The position numbers were made by a program, and so were the translations under genes. Of a DNA stretch of 30,949 nucleotides, positions 22,426-30,949 are shown piece by piece. Under the pieces are notes generated by a model. That model was not told where the DNA came from. It was given only the letters and a program-made list of their open reading frames with translations, and ran no database searches. The stretch covers positions 1-30,949 of the forward strand of contig JAUQYA010000135.1 of assembly GCA_030837785.1 (NCBI GenBank), in the 5' to 3' direction. This stretch comes from Albidovulum sp. GTDB taxonomy: Bacteria; Pseudomonadota; Alphaproteobacteria; Rhodobacterales; Rhodobacteraceae. How positions within the stretch are numbered: position 1 is the first letter of the stretch; each line of letters begins with the position of its first letter.

Positions 22426-22722
22426 ATGCGCCTGACCTGCCCGCTCTGCGGCCCCCGCGACCGGCGCGAGTTCTATTACTACGGTGCTGCCGTCTACGCC
22501 GACCGGCCGGCGGCGGAGGCCGGGCCAGAGGCCTGGGACGACTACCTCCACCTGCGCGACAACCCGGCCGGCGAGACGCGCGACCTCTGGTATCACGACC
22601 TGGGCTGCGCGGCCTGGATCGAGGTCACCCGCAACACCGTCACGCACAAAATCACCGCGACGCGGCTTCTGGCGGAGCGGGACCGTCCGGCGGCATCGAA
22701 GGGCAGGGGCAAGCGGCCATGA
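22426..22722 (+). CDS. soxD: Sarcosine oxidase subunit delta
   Basis: The small zinc subunit of heterotetrameric sarcosine oxidase, 98 residues. The start MRLTCPLCGPRDRREFYYYG supplies Cys5 and Cys8; His57 and Cys61 in WYHDLGCAAWIEV complete the expected zinc site (Cys-Cys-His-Cys). The segment RNTVTHKITAT precedes a basic, disordered tail. GGGGGAG lies before the ATG. Its TGA overlaps the soxA ATG (22719-22722), so the two are translationally coupled. Confidence 0.96.
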   Translation: MRLTCPLCGPRDRREFYYYGAAVYADRPAAEAGPEAWDDYLHLRDNPAGETRDLWYHDLGCAAWIEVTRNTVTHKITATRLLAERDRPAASKGRGKRP

Positions 22723-25658
22723 GGATCGCAGGCAAGGGTCTCGTCGACCGGTCCGAGACGGTGGGGTTCCGCTTCGACGGGCGCGACTACACCGGCTTTC
22801 GCGGTGATACGCTGGCCTCGGCGCTGCTCGCCTCGGGTGTGCGCATCTTCGGCCGGTCGTTCAAGTATCACCGGCCGCGCGGGGTGGTGACCACCGGCCC
22901 GGAGGAGCCCAATGCGCTGGTGACGGTGGGCCGCGGCGCGCGACAGGTGCCGAACGTGCGCGCGACGGTGCAGGAGATCCATACCGGGCTCGATGCGCGG
23001 GGGCAGAACTGCTGGCCGCGGCTCGGCTTCGACCTGATGGAGGTCAACGATCTCTTCGCCCCCTTCTTCGGCGCGGGGTTCTACTACAAGACCTTCATGT
23101 GGCCGAAGGCCTTCTGGGAAAGCCTTTACGAGCCGCTGATCCGCCGCGCCGCGGGGCTTGGCGCGCTGTCGGGCAGGTCGAACGACGAACCCTACGAAAA
23201 GGCCTGGGCTTTCTGCGACCTTCTGGTGATCGGCGCGGGGCCGGCAGGGCTGATGGCGGCGCTGGTGGCCGGCCGGGCGGGCGCCGACGTGATCCTCGCC
23301 GACGAGGATCACCGGATGGGCGGGCGGCTTCTTCTGGAGACGCACCAGATCGCCGACCAGCCCGGTGCCGGCTGGGCCGCGGGCGTGGTCGCGGAACTCG
23401 CAAGCCTTCCGAACGTGCGGCTGATGCCGCGCACCACGGTGACCGGCGCCTATGACGACGGCACCTACGGGGCGCTCGAACGCGTCGGCCTGCATGTCGC
23501 CAACCCGTCTGACGCGCTGCCGCGCGAATGCTTCTGGCGGATCGTGGCGAAACGGGCGGTGCTGGCATCGGGTGCCCAGGAACGCCAGATCGCATTCGCC
23601 AACAACGACCGGCCGGGGATCATGACCGCCGGCGCCGTCCGCGGCTATCTCAACCGCTGGGGCGTGGCGGCGGGCCAGTCGGTCACGATCTTCGCCAACA
23701 ACGACAACGCCCACCGGACGGCGCGCGACCTTGCCGCCGCGGGGGTGCGGATCGCCGCGCTGATCGACGTGCGCGAGGATGTCGCCGTGCCGGGCGGCTT
23801 TCCCGTCCATGCCGGCTGCCGCGTCGTCGACACCGCCGGCCGGCGCGGCCTGCGCGAGGTCGTCATCGCCGACCGCGAGGGCCGCGTCTCGCGCATCGCG
23901 AGCGACTGCCTCGCCGTCTCGGGCGGCTGGAACCCAGCGCTGCACCTGGCCTGCCACATGAACGGCCGGCCGGTCTGGCGCGAGGAGATCGCGGCCTTCG
24001 TGCCGAAGCCCGGCATGGTGCCGGGGCTTTCCGTCGCGGGCGCGGCCAACGGGGCGTTCTCGACCCAGGCCTGTCTTGCCGAGGGTGCGGCGGCGGCCGA
24101 GGCGGCGCTGGAAGCCTTCGGGACCAGTGTGGCGAGGACCGACCTGCCGCAGGCCGAGGACGGCGCCACCCGCCTCCGCGCCTACTGGGAGGTGCCGGAG
24201 CCGAGGCACCGGGCCTGGCTCGACTTCGCCAACGATGTGACGACCAAGGACGTGCGCCTCGCCGCGCAGGAGAACTTTTCCTCGGTCGAGCACATGAAGC
24301 GCTACACGACGCAGGGCATGGCCCCCGATCAGGGCAAGAACTCGAACGTGGCGGCACTCGCGATCCTGGCCGATGCCACCGGCCGTTCCATCGCCGAGAC
24401 CGGCACCACGACCTTCCGGCCGCCCTACGCGCCGGTCTCGATCGCCGCGATGGGGGCAGGCGGGCAGGGGGCGGGCTTCGCGCCCCAGCGCCGCACCACC
24501 TCGGACCGGGCGGCGCGCGAAAGGGCGGCGCCGATGATCGAGGCGGGGCTCTGGTATCGGGCGAGCTATTTCCCGCGGCCCGGCGAGACGACCTGGCGCG
24601 AAGCCTGCGACCGCGAGGTGACGATGGTGCGCGAGCGGGTGGGGGTGGCCGATGTCTCCACCCTCGGCAAGATCGACATCCAGGGAAAGGATGCCGGCCG
24701 CTTCCTCGACCTCGTCTACACCAACGCCTTCTCGACGCTGAAGCCGGGCCGGGTGCGCTATGGCCTGATGCTGCGCGAGGACGGGATGGTGATGGACGAC
24801 GGCACCACCGCCTGCCTGGCCGAGGGCCACTATCTGATGACCACGACCACCGCCGCCGCGGGGCAGGTGATGCGGCACCTCGACTTCGTCCAGCAGGCGC
24901 ATTGCCCGGGATGGGACGTGCGGGCGATCTCGGTCACCGAACACTGGGCGCAGTTCGCCGTGGCCGGGCCTCTGGCGCGCGAGCTTCTCAATTCGCTTCT
25001 GGAGACCCCGATCGACGGCGCAGCCCTGCCGTTCCTGTCCTGCGGGACGGCGCGGATCGCGGGGGTGGAGGCGCGGCTCTTTCGCATCTCCTTCTCCGGC
25101 GAGCTTGGCTATGAGATTGCCGTGCCCGCGCGCTTCGGCGCCTCGCTCTGGCGCGACCTCGTGGCGCGGGCGGAAAGCCTGGGCGGCGGTGCCTACGGAA
25201 TGGAGGCGCTGAACGTGCTGAGGATCGAGAAGGGTTTCATCACCCACGCCGAGATCCACGGCCGCGTCACCGCCTTCGACATCGGGATGGAGGCGATGGT
25301 CAGCGCGAAGAAGGACTGCATCGGCAAGGGCGCGAGCCTGCGGCCGGGGCTTTCCGGGCCGGAGCGCGAGCAGCTTGTCGGGCTGCGGCCGATTCCGGCC
25401 GCCCGCCCCGTCACCGCCGGCGCGCATCTTTTCGACGAGGGCGCGCGCGCGGTTTCGGCCGAAGATCGCGGCTATGTCACCTCGGTCTGCTGGTCGCCCA
25501 CGCTGAGGTCGTATCTGGCGCTCGGGTTCCTCAAGGACGGGCGGGCGCGGATCGGCGGGCGGGTGCGGCTGGTCGATCACCTGCGCAAGACCGAGGTGCT
25601 TTGCGAGGTGACGCATCCCGTCTTCCTCGACCCGGAGGGAGGACGCGCCCGTGCCTAG
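22719..25658 (+). CDS. soxA: Sarcosine oxidase subunit alpha
   Basis: The large catalytic subunit, 979 residues. The N-terminal 2Fe-2S-like fold without its cluster (RIAGKGLVDRSETVGF, FRGDTLASALLASGV, SFKYHRPRG) is followed by an NAD-binding Rossmann domain (LLVIGAGPAGLMAALVAG, about 168-185). The C-terminal third (about 590-979) is a GcvT-like aminomethyltransferase domain that passes formaldehyde to THF (VSTLGKIDIQGKDAGRFLD, FSGELGYEIAVPA, ALNVLRIEKGFI). The start is set by the ATGA overlap with soxD; the longer upstream frame to 22326 is not coding. It overlaps soxG by eight bases. The methylene-THF it makes is the substrate of MetF, also in this window. Confidence 0.97.
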   Translation: MRIAGKGLVDRSETVGFRFDGRDYTGFRGDTLASALLASGVRIFGRSFKYHRPRGVVTTGPEEPNALVTVGRGARQVPNVRATVQEIHTGLDARGQNCWPRLGFDLMEVNDLFAPFFGAGFYYKTFMWPKAFWESLYEPLIRRAAGLGALSGRSNDEPYEKAWAFCDLLVIGAGPAGLMAALVAGRAGADVILADEDHRMGGRLLLETHQIADQPGAGWAAGVVAELASLPNVRLMPRTTVTGAYDDGTYGALERVGLHVANPSDALPRECFWRIVAKRAVLASGAQERQIAFANNDRPGIMTAGAVRGYLNRWGVAAGQSVTIFANNDNAHRTARDLAAAGVRIAALIDVREDVAVPGGFPVHAGCRVVDTAGRRGLREVVIADREGRVSRIASDCLAVSGGWNPALHLACHMNGRPVWREEIAAFVPKPGMVPGLSVAGAANGAFSTQACLAEGAAAAEAALEAFGTSVARTDLPQAEDGATRLRAYWEVPEPRHRAWLDFANDVTTKDVRLAAQENFSSVEHMKRYTTQGMAPDQGKNSNVAALAILADATGRSIAETGTTTFRPPYAPVSIAAMGAGGQGAGFAPQRRTTSDRAARERAAPMIEAGLWYRASYFPRPGETTWREACDREVTMVRERVGVADVSTLGKIDIQGKDAGRFLDLVYTNAFSTLKPGRVRYGLMLREDGMVMDDGTTACLAEGHYLMTTTTAAAGQVMRHLDFVQQAHCPGWDVRAISVTEHWAQFAVAGPLARELLNSLLETPIDGAALPFLSCGTARIAGVEARLFRISFSGELGYEIAVPARFGASLWRDLVARAESLGGGAYGMEALNVLRIEKGFITHAEIHGRVTAFDIGMEAMVSAKKDCIGKGASLRPGLSGPEREQLVGLRPIPAARPVTAGAHLFDEGARAVSAEDRGYVTSVCWSPTLRSYLALGFLKDGRARIGGRVRLVDHLRKTEVLCEVTHPVFLDPEGGRARA

Positions 25659-26199
25659 CCTGATCGAGACCACCGCCAGCGAGGGGCTCTTGCCGGTGTC
25701 GGCGGGCGGCGCGACGCTGAGCGAGGCGGCAACGGCCCCGATCACCTCGGTCGCGCCGTTCCGCGGCAAGGAAAGGGCGGTTGCCGCTGCCCTGAAGAAA
25801 CTCGGCCTCGGCTGGCCCGGACCGGGCCAGTCGCTGCGGTCGGGCGGGGTCTCCTGTCTCTGGACCGGCCGCGACCAGGCCTTCCTGATCGGCAGCGCGC
25901 CGGACGGGCTCGCTGGGATCGCCGCGCTCACCGACCAGTCGGACGGCTGGGCGCGGATGCGGCTCGAGGGGCCGGCGGCCGAGGCGGTGCTCGCCCGGCT
26001 CGTGCCCCTCGACCTGCGCGCGGCCACCTTCCCCGAGGGATCGGTGGCGCGGAGCGGGCTCAACCACATGATGATGGTGCTGGTGCGCGAGGGGCCTGAG
26101 GCCTTCGGGATCATGGTCTTCCGCTCGATGGCGGGGTCGGCCGTGCACGAGATCGCGGTGGCGATGCGGGCGGTGGCGGCCCGGCCGGCGTTCGGCTGA
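25651..26199 (+). CDS. soxG: Sarcosine oxidase subunit gamma
   Basis: The 182-residue gamma subunit, a small GcvT/YgfZ-like fold that packs on the alpha and beta subunits and completes the tetramer. Family blocks are SVAPFRGKERAVAAALKKLG, WTGRDQAFLIG, TDQSDGWARMRLEGP, VLARLVPLDLR and VARSGLNHMMMVLVR. The GTG start at 25651 has GGAGGGAGG eight bases upstream inside soxA and overlaps soxA by eight bases, so coupling is likely. It closes the operon; dnaG starts 52 bases later with no visible terminator. Confidence 0.94.
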   Translation: MPSLIETTASEGLLPVSAGGATLSEAATAPITSVAPFRGKERAVAAALKKLGLGWPGPGQSLRSGGVSCLWTGRDQAFLIGSAPDGLAGIAALTDQSDGWARMRLEGPAAEAVLARLVPLDLRAATFPEGSVARSGLNHMMMVLVREGPEAFGIMVFRSMAGSAVHEIAVAMRAVAARPAFG

Positions 26200-26251
26200 C
26201 ACGGCGCGGCGAGGCTTGCAACCCGGGTCGGGGACGGGGGATAGTGGCGGA

Positions 26252-28219
26252 ATGAGTCTGCCCCCCGGTTTCCTTGACGAGCTGCGCAGCCGCACCACGC
26301 TGAGTCACGTGGTCGGGCGAAAGGTCGTCTGGGACCAGCGCAAGTCGAACCAGGCCAAGGGCGACCTCTGGGCGCCGTGCCCCTTCCATCAGGAAAAGTC
26401 GGCCTCGTTCCATGTCGACGACCGCAAGGGCTATTTTTACTGCTTCGGCTGTCACGCGAAGGGCGATGCGATCTCGTTCCTGAAGGAGGCCGAGAACCTC
26501 TCGTTCATGGAGGCGGTCGAGTTGCTGGCGCGCGAGGCCGGGATGGCGATGCCTGCGGCCGACCCGCAGGCGGCGGCGCGGGCCGACCGGCGGAGCGAAC
26601 TGGCCCGCGTGATGGAGGAGGCCGTCCGCCACTACCGGCTGCAACTGAAGACCGCCGCCGGCGCGGCGGCGCGCGACTATCTGGCGCGGCGGAAGCTTTC
26701 GGAGGCGGCACAGGACCGCTTCGAGATCGGCTTCGCGCCGGACGGCTGGCAGGGGCTCTGGGACCAGCTTCGTGGGCGCGGCATCGCCGAGGATCTGATC
26801 CTCGGTGCCGGGCTCGCAAAGCCGAGCAGCAAGGGCGGCGCGCCCTACGACGTCTTCCGCAACCGGATCATGTTCCCGATCCGCGACGCGCGCGGCCGCT
26901 GCATCGCCTTCGGCGGCCGGGCGATGGACCCGAACGACAGCGCGAAATACCTCAATTCGCCCGAGACCGAGCTTTTCGACAAGGGCCGGACGCTCTACAA
27001 CCACGGACCCGCGCGCGAGGCGGCCGGAAAGGGCCAGCCGCTGATCGTCGCCGAGGGCTACATGGACGTGATCGCGCTTGTCGGCGCGGGGTTTGGCGCC
27101 GCGGTGGCGCCCCTCGGCACCGCGATCACCGAAGACCAGCTCCGGCTTCTCTGGCGGCTCTCCCCCGAACCCCTGATCATGCTCGACGGCGACGCCGCAG
27201 GCATCCGCGCCGCCACCCGCCTCGTCGATCTGGCGCTGCCGCTTCTCGAGGCCGGGCAGGGCCTCCGGTTCGTGATCCTGCCCGAGGGGATGGACCCGGA
27301 TGACCTGATCCGGTCGCGCGGGCGCGAGGCGATCGAGAAGGCGCTGGCCGGGGCCGAGCCGATGGTCAACCTTCTCTGGCGGCGCGAGACCGAGGCGCGC
27401 GTCTTCGACAGCCCCGAACGGAAGGCTGCGCTCGACAAGTCGCTGCGCGAGGTGATCCGGCGCATCGCCGATCCTGCGATTCGCGCGCATTACGGCGAGG
27501 AGATCAAGCGCCTGCGTTGGGAGCTTTTCGCGCCCGCGAGGCCTCCGCGCGGCACCGGCAGGCCGGGAGACGGGCGCCCGGGGGCCGTGCGCGGCGGGGC
27601 GCGGTTCCACCCCGGCCCGGCCACTGAACCCTTGCCGGGCACCCGCGCCTCGCTTCTGGCTGCGGCACCGGGGGCGGAGGTCGAGGATTACCTTCGCGAG
27701 GCGATGATCCTTGCCATCGCCCTGACCCATCCGGACTGCGTCGCCCGCTTCGAAAGCCAGTTCGAGACCGTCGAGTTCCGCCACCCCGGCCACGAGCGGC
27801 TGCGCCACGCCCTGCTTGCGTCCGCCCATGACGGCGATGCCGCGCCGCTCAGGGAAAAGGTCGCGCGGAACGCGGGCGCGGAGCTTGAAAAGCTCTTCGC
27901 ACTCGCCCATGTCCGCATCGCCCCCCCGGTGCGCGACACGGCCGGGAGCGATTTCGCCGCGATGTGCCTTGCCGAGGAGCTGGCAAAACTCGATGCCCGC
28001 CGCGGGGTCGAGGCCGAGATCGCGGAGGCGATGGACGATCTTTCCGGCCTTGCCGACGAGGGGCTCACCTGGCGGCTCGGCCAGGCCGCCGAGGCGCGCC
28101 ACCGCGCCGAACGCTCCAAGCTCGACGACGACAGCGACATGGGCGAGGACCGTGGCGCGCTCTCGGCCGAGCTTCAGCGGCTGATCGACGCGGCCGTGTG
28201 GGAGAAGAAGAAACCCTGA
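26252..28219 (+). CDS. dnaG: DNA primase
   Basis: Makes RNA primers for replication at the fork, 655 residues. The zinc-binding CHC2 domain has Cys43, His46, Cys64 and Cys67 (APCPFHQEKSASF...YFYCFGCHAKGDA). The catalytic core follows, with NRIMFPIRDARG and the Toprim motifs VAEGYMDVIAL and LDGDAAG with the usual acidic residues. A Pro/Gly/Arg linker (about 428-465) leads to the C-terminal helicase-binding domain. No strong ribosome-binding site is visible before the ATG at 26252 (only a GGCGGA stretch), so the start rests on homology. dnaG directly before rpoD is the conserved macromolecular-synthesis order, here without rpsU. Confidence 0.96.
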   Translation: MSLPPGFLDELRSRTTLSHVVGRKVVWDQRKSNQAKGDLWAPCPFHQEKSASFHVDDRKGYFYCFGCHAKGDAISFLKEAENLSFMEAVELLAREAGMAMPAADPQAAARADRRSELARVMEEAVRHYRLQLKTAAGAAARDYLARRKLSEAAQDRFEIGFAPDGWQGLWDQLRGRGIAEDLILGAGLAKPSSKGGAPYDVFRNRIMFPIRDARGRCIAFGGRAMDPNDSAKYLNSPETELFDKGRTLYNHGPAREAAGKGQPLIVAEGYMDVIALVGAGFGAAVAPLGTAITEDQLRLLWRLSPEPLIMLDGDAAGIRAATRLVDLALPLLEAGQGLRFVILPEGMDPDDLIRSRGREAIEKALAGAEPMVNLLWRRETEARVFDSPERKAALDKSLREVIRRIADPAIRAHYGEEIKRLRWELFAPARPPRGTGRPGDGRPGAVRGGARFHPGPATEPLPGTRASLLAAAPGAEVEDYLREAMILAIALTHPDCVARFESQFETVEFRHPGHERLRHALLASAHDGDAAPLREKVARNAGAELEKLFALAHVRIAPPVRDTAGSDFAAMCLAEELAKLDARRGVEAEIAEAMDDLSGLADEGLTWRLGQAAEARHRAERSKLDDDSDMGEDRGALSAELQRLIDAAVWEKKKP

Positions 28220-28240
28220 AGGGCGCGCGCGCCCGACCCG

Positions 28241-28259
28241 GCCCCCTGTGATTGGGGGC
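28241..28259 (+). other. Hairpin in the dnaG-rpoD gap
   Basis: GCCCCC (28241-28246) pairs perfectly with GGGGGC (28254-28259) around TGTGATT, just after a self-palindrome GGGCGCGCGCGCCC (28221-28234). Neither is followed by a T run. They may limit read-through or act as an mRNA-processing site, since DnaG is needed in far smaller amounts than RpoD. Confidence 0.45.
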
Positions 28260-28326
28260 GATGATTCGATAAACAGCCGACACCGATTCGCCCTGCCCCG
28301 AATCGCCCGCCAAGGAAGGAGCCCCG

Positions 28327-30308
<1,982 letters not shown>

Positions 30309-30312
<4 letters not shown>

Positions 30313-30824
30313 GGGTAGTCTATTTCGACGAAGTTAAGCCCAACCCCGGTGCATTTGAGAACTTCCTTCTTGCTGGGATTTCTCTTTCTGAGGCTTCCTT
30401 AAGATCAACCACCCAGTCATTTCGTGAAGTTCGCAATGCGCACTTCACGAAACTTGGCGTAGATGAAGCTGCAGAAGTTCATGCAAAGTTCATCTATCAT
30501 GGGAAAAAGGACTTTAAGGGGAAGGACCTAGAGATCCGGCTGCAGCTTCTCGCCGATATGCTACGCTTGCTTGAACCAGAAGATGTCAGATTGGTCTATT
30601 CTTGTATTAACGTTACAAAGCTTTACGATGAATCGAAAGCCTTGGAATACTGCTTCACTCATTTTTGCGAGCGTGCCCACAACACCGTCGATCGTGGAGG
30701 AACAGGAATAATCATAGGAGACTTGGACGCCGCCTCTCGAAACCAGCTTTGGTCTAAATTTAGTGAGTTCCGCCGCGCTGGAACCCCTTGGGCGTTCGGT
30801 AAAGAATTGCCTAGGTCATGTTGA
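30309..30824 (+). CDS. DUF3800 domain protein, 3'-truncated by an insertion sequence
   Basis: A 171-residue product starting MRVVYFDEVKPN, the acidic first strand typical of DUF3800, followed by AGISLSE and a long mixed segment with IIIGDLDAASRNQLW and FRRAGTPWAFGKEL. DUF3800 proteins have an RNase H-like fold, are often found on mobile DNA and have no firmly known function. The natural C terminus, which normally holds another conserved acidic residue, is missing: after GKEL the frame runs into the insertion sequence and stops within about five codons. The gene is visibly richer in A/T, with codons such as TTA, AAA, ATA and AGA rare elsewhere here, so it was probably acquired. Its GTG start overlaps the rpoD stop by four bases. 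Confidence 0.7.
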
Positions 30825-30949
30825 CAAATGGCGGAGCCAGAGGCGGATCGAGGTGATGTCGATGAAGCCGAGAAAGCTTTCGGCGGTCTTGTCGTAGCGG
30901 GTGGCGACGCGGCGGGCGTTCTTGAGCTTGTTGAAGCACCTCTCGACGA
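30811..30949 (-). mobile_element. IS5-family insertion sequence, one end, running off the window
   Basis: The GC-rich sequence from about 30815 onward differs sharply from the AT-richer DUF3800 gene and carries a transposase 3' end. The junction has CTAG (30811-30814), matching target duplications reported for some IS5-group elements, and the likely terminal repeat begins GGTCATGTTGAC. The other end and second duplication lie outside, so the exact boundary is inferred. Confidence 0.72.
30816..30949 (-). CDS. IS5-family transposase, C-terminal end (partial)
   Basis: The last 43 residues of a DDE transposase are visible: VERCFNKLKNARRVATRYDK, then a segment ending FIDITSIRLWLRHLST. The VERCFNKLK block contains the catalytic Glu of the DDE triad in the Y-R-E-K signature of the IS5 family, and RRVATRYDKTA is characteristic of the IS427-like group. 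The start and the two catalytic Asp residues lie beyond the window, so I cannot tell whether the element is intact. Confidence 0.82.
   Translation of the reverse strand, partial: VERCFNKLKNARRVATRYDKTAESFLGFIDITSIRLWLRHLST

Noticed and set aside
22235..22435. Short open frame in the soxB-soxD gap
   Set aside because: Ala/Pro/Arg-rich, runs through the hairpin repeat, no good ribosome-binding site or recognisable family.

Overview
The window is very GC-rich, with strong G/C preference at third codon positions. Gene content and order point to an alphaproteobacterium of the Rhodobacterales (Rhodobacter/Rhodovulum/Paracoccus-like): a type III PLP ornithine decarboxylase behind a structured leader, a type B PutA divergent from an Lrp-type regulator, a four-gene heterotetrameric sarcosine oxidase operon, an alpha-type RpoD after DnaG, and GC-rich hairpin repeats ending in a (G)GATATTT-like tail. 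No species can be named from this alone. Most of the window is ordinary chromosome; the last ~640 bases are AT-richer accessory DNA ended by an insertion sequence.

Layout. 1-1286: ornithine decarboxylase with a leader RNA and a strong terminator. 1473-2731: a possible 59-residue ORF coupled through a GTGA overlap to a DUF2235 alpha/beta-hydrolase. 2715-3191 (-): PaaI-like thioesterase. 3330-4358: proline racemase-family protein with a Ser/Thr catalytic pair. 4379-6311: metF (-) and a metR-like LysR regulator (+) around a palindrome-rich promoter region. 6363-8971: MFS exporter, the C-terminal third of a glycerophosphodiesterase, and an inositol monophosphatase. 9033-13629 (-): putA, a rhomboid protease whose start lies in a long hairpin, and a GFA-family gene broken by one missing base in a C run. 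13736-14200: putR-like Lrp regulator. 14204-15439 (-): a secreted protein joining YbaY-, MliC-, COG3650- and META/HslJ-like segments. 15538-15779: tRNA-Leu(UAA) and tRNA-Gly(UCC). 15792-16790 (-): parallel beta-helix protein, divergent from an ABC exporter (17011-18801). 18932-20827: acyl-CoA synthetase. 20976-26199: soxB, soxD, soxA, soxG. 26252-30312: dnaG and rpoD. 30309-30949: a truncated DUF3800 gene and the 3' end of an IS5-family transposase.

Functional themes. Amino-acid and one-carbon metabolism dominate: ornithine to putrescine, proline to glutamate, a possible hydroxyproline-type enzyme, sarcosine to glycine plus 5,10-methylene-THF, and MetF reducing methylene-THF for methionine synthesis. 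PutA and MetF each sit opposite the expected regulator (Lrp-type and MetR-type). dnaG-rpoD is the core of the conserved macromolecular-synthesis cluster.

I found no CRISPR array, complete prophage, biosynthetic cluster or clear new multigene system. The best leads are regulatory or structural: the rhomboid start-codon hairpin, the small ORF before DUF2235, the four-segment envelope protein, the Ser/Thr racemase-family enzyme, the frameshifted GFA gene, and the DUF3800/IS junction at the rpoD stop codon.
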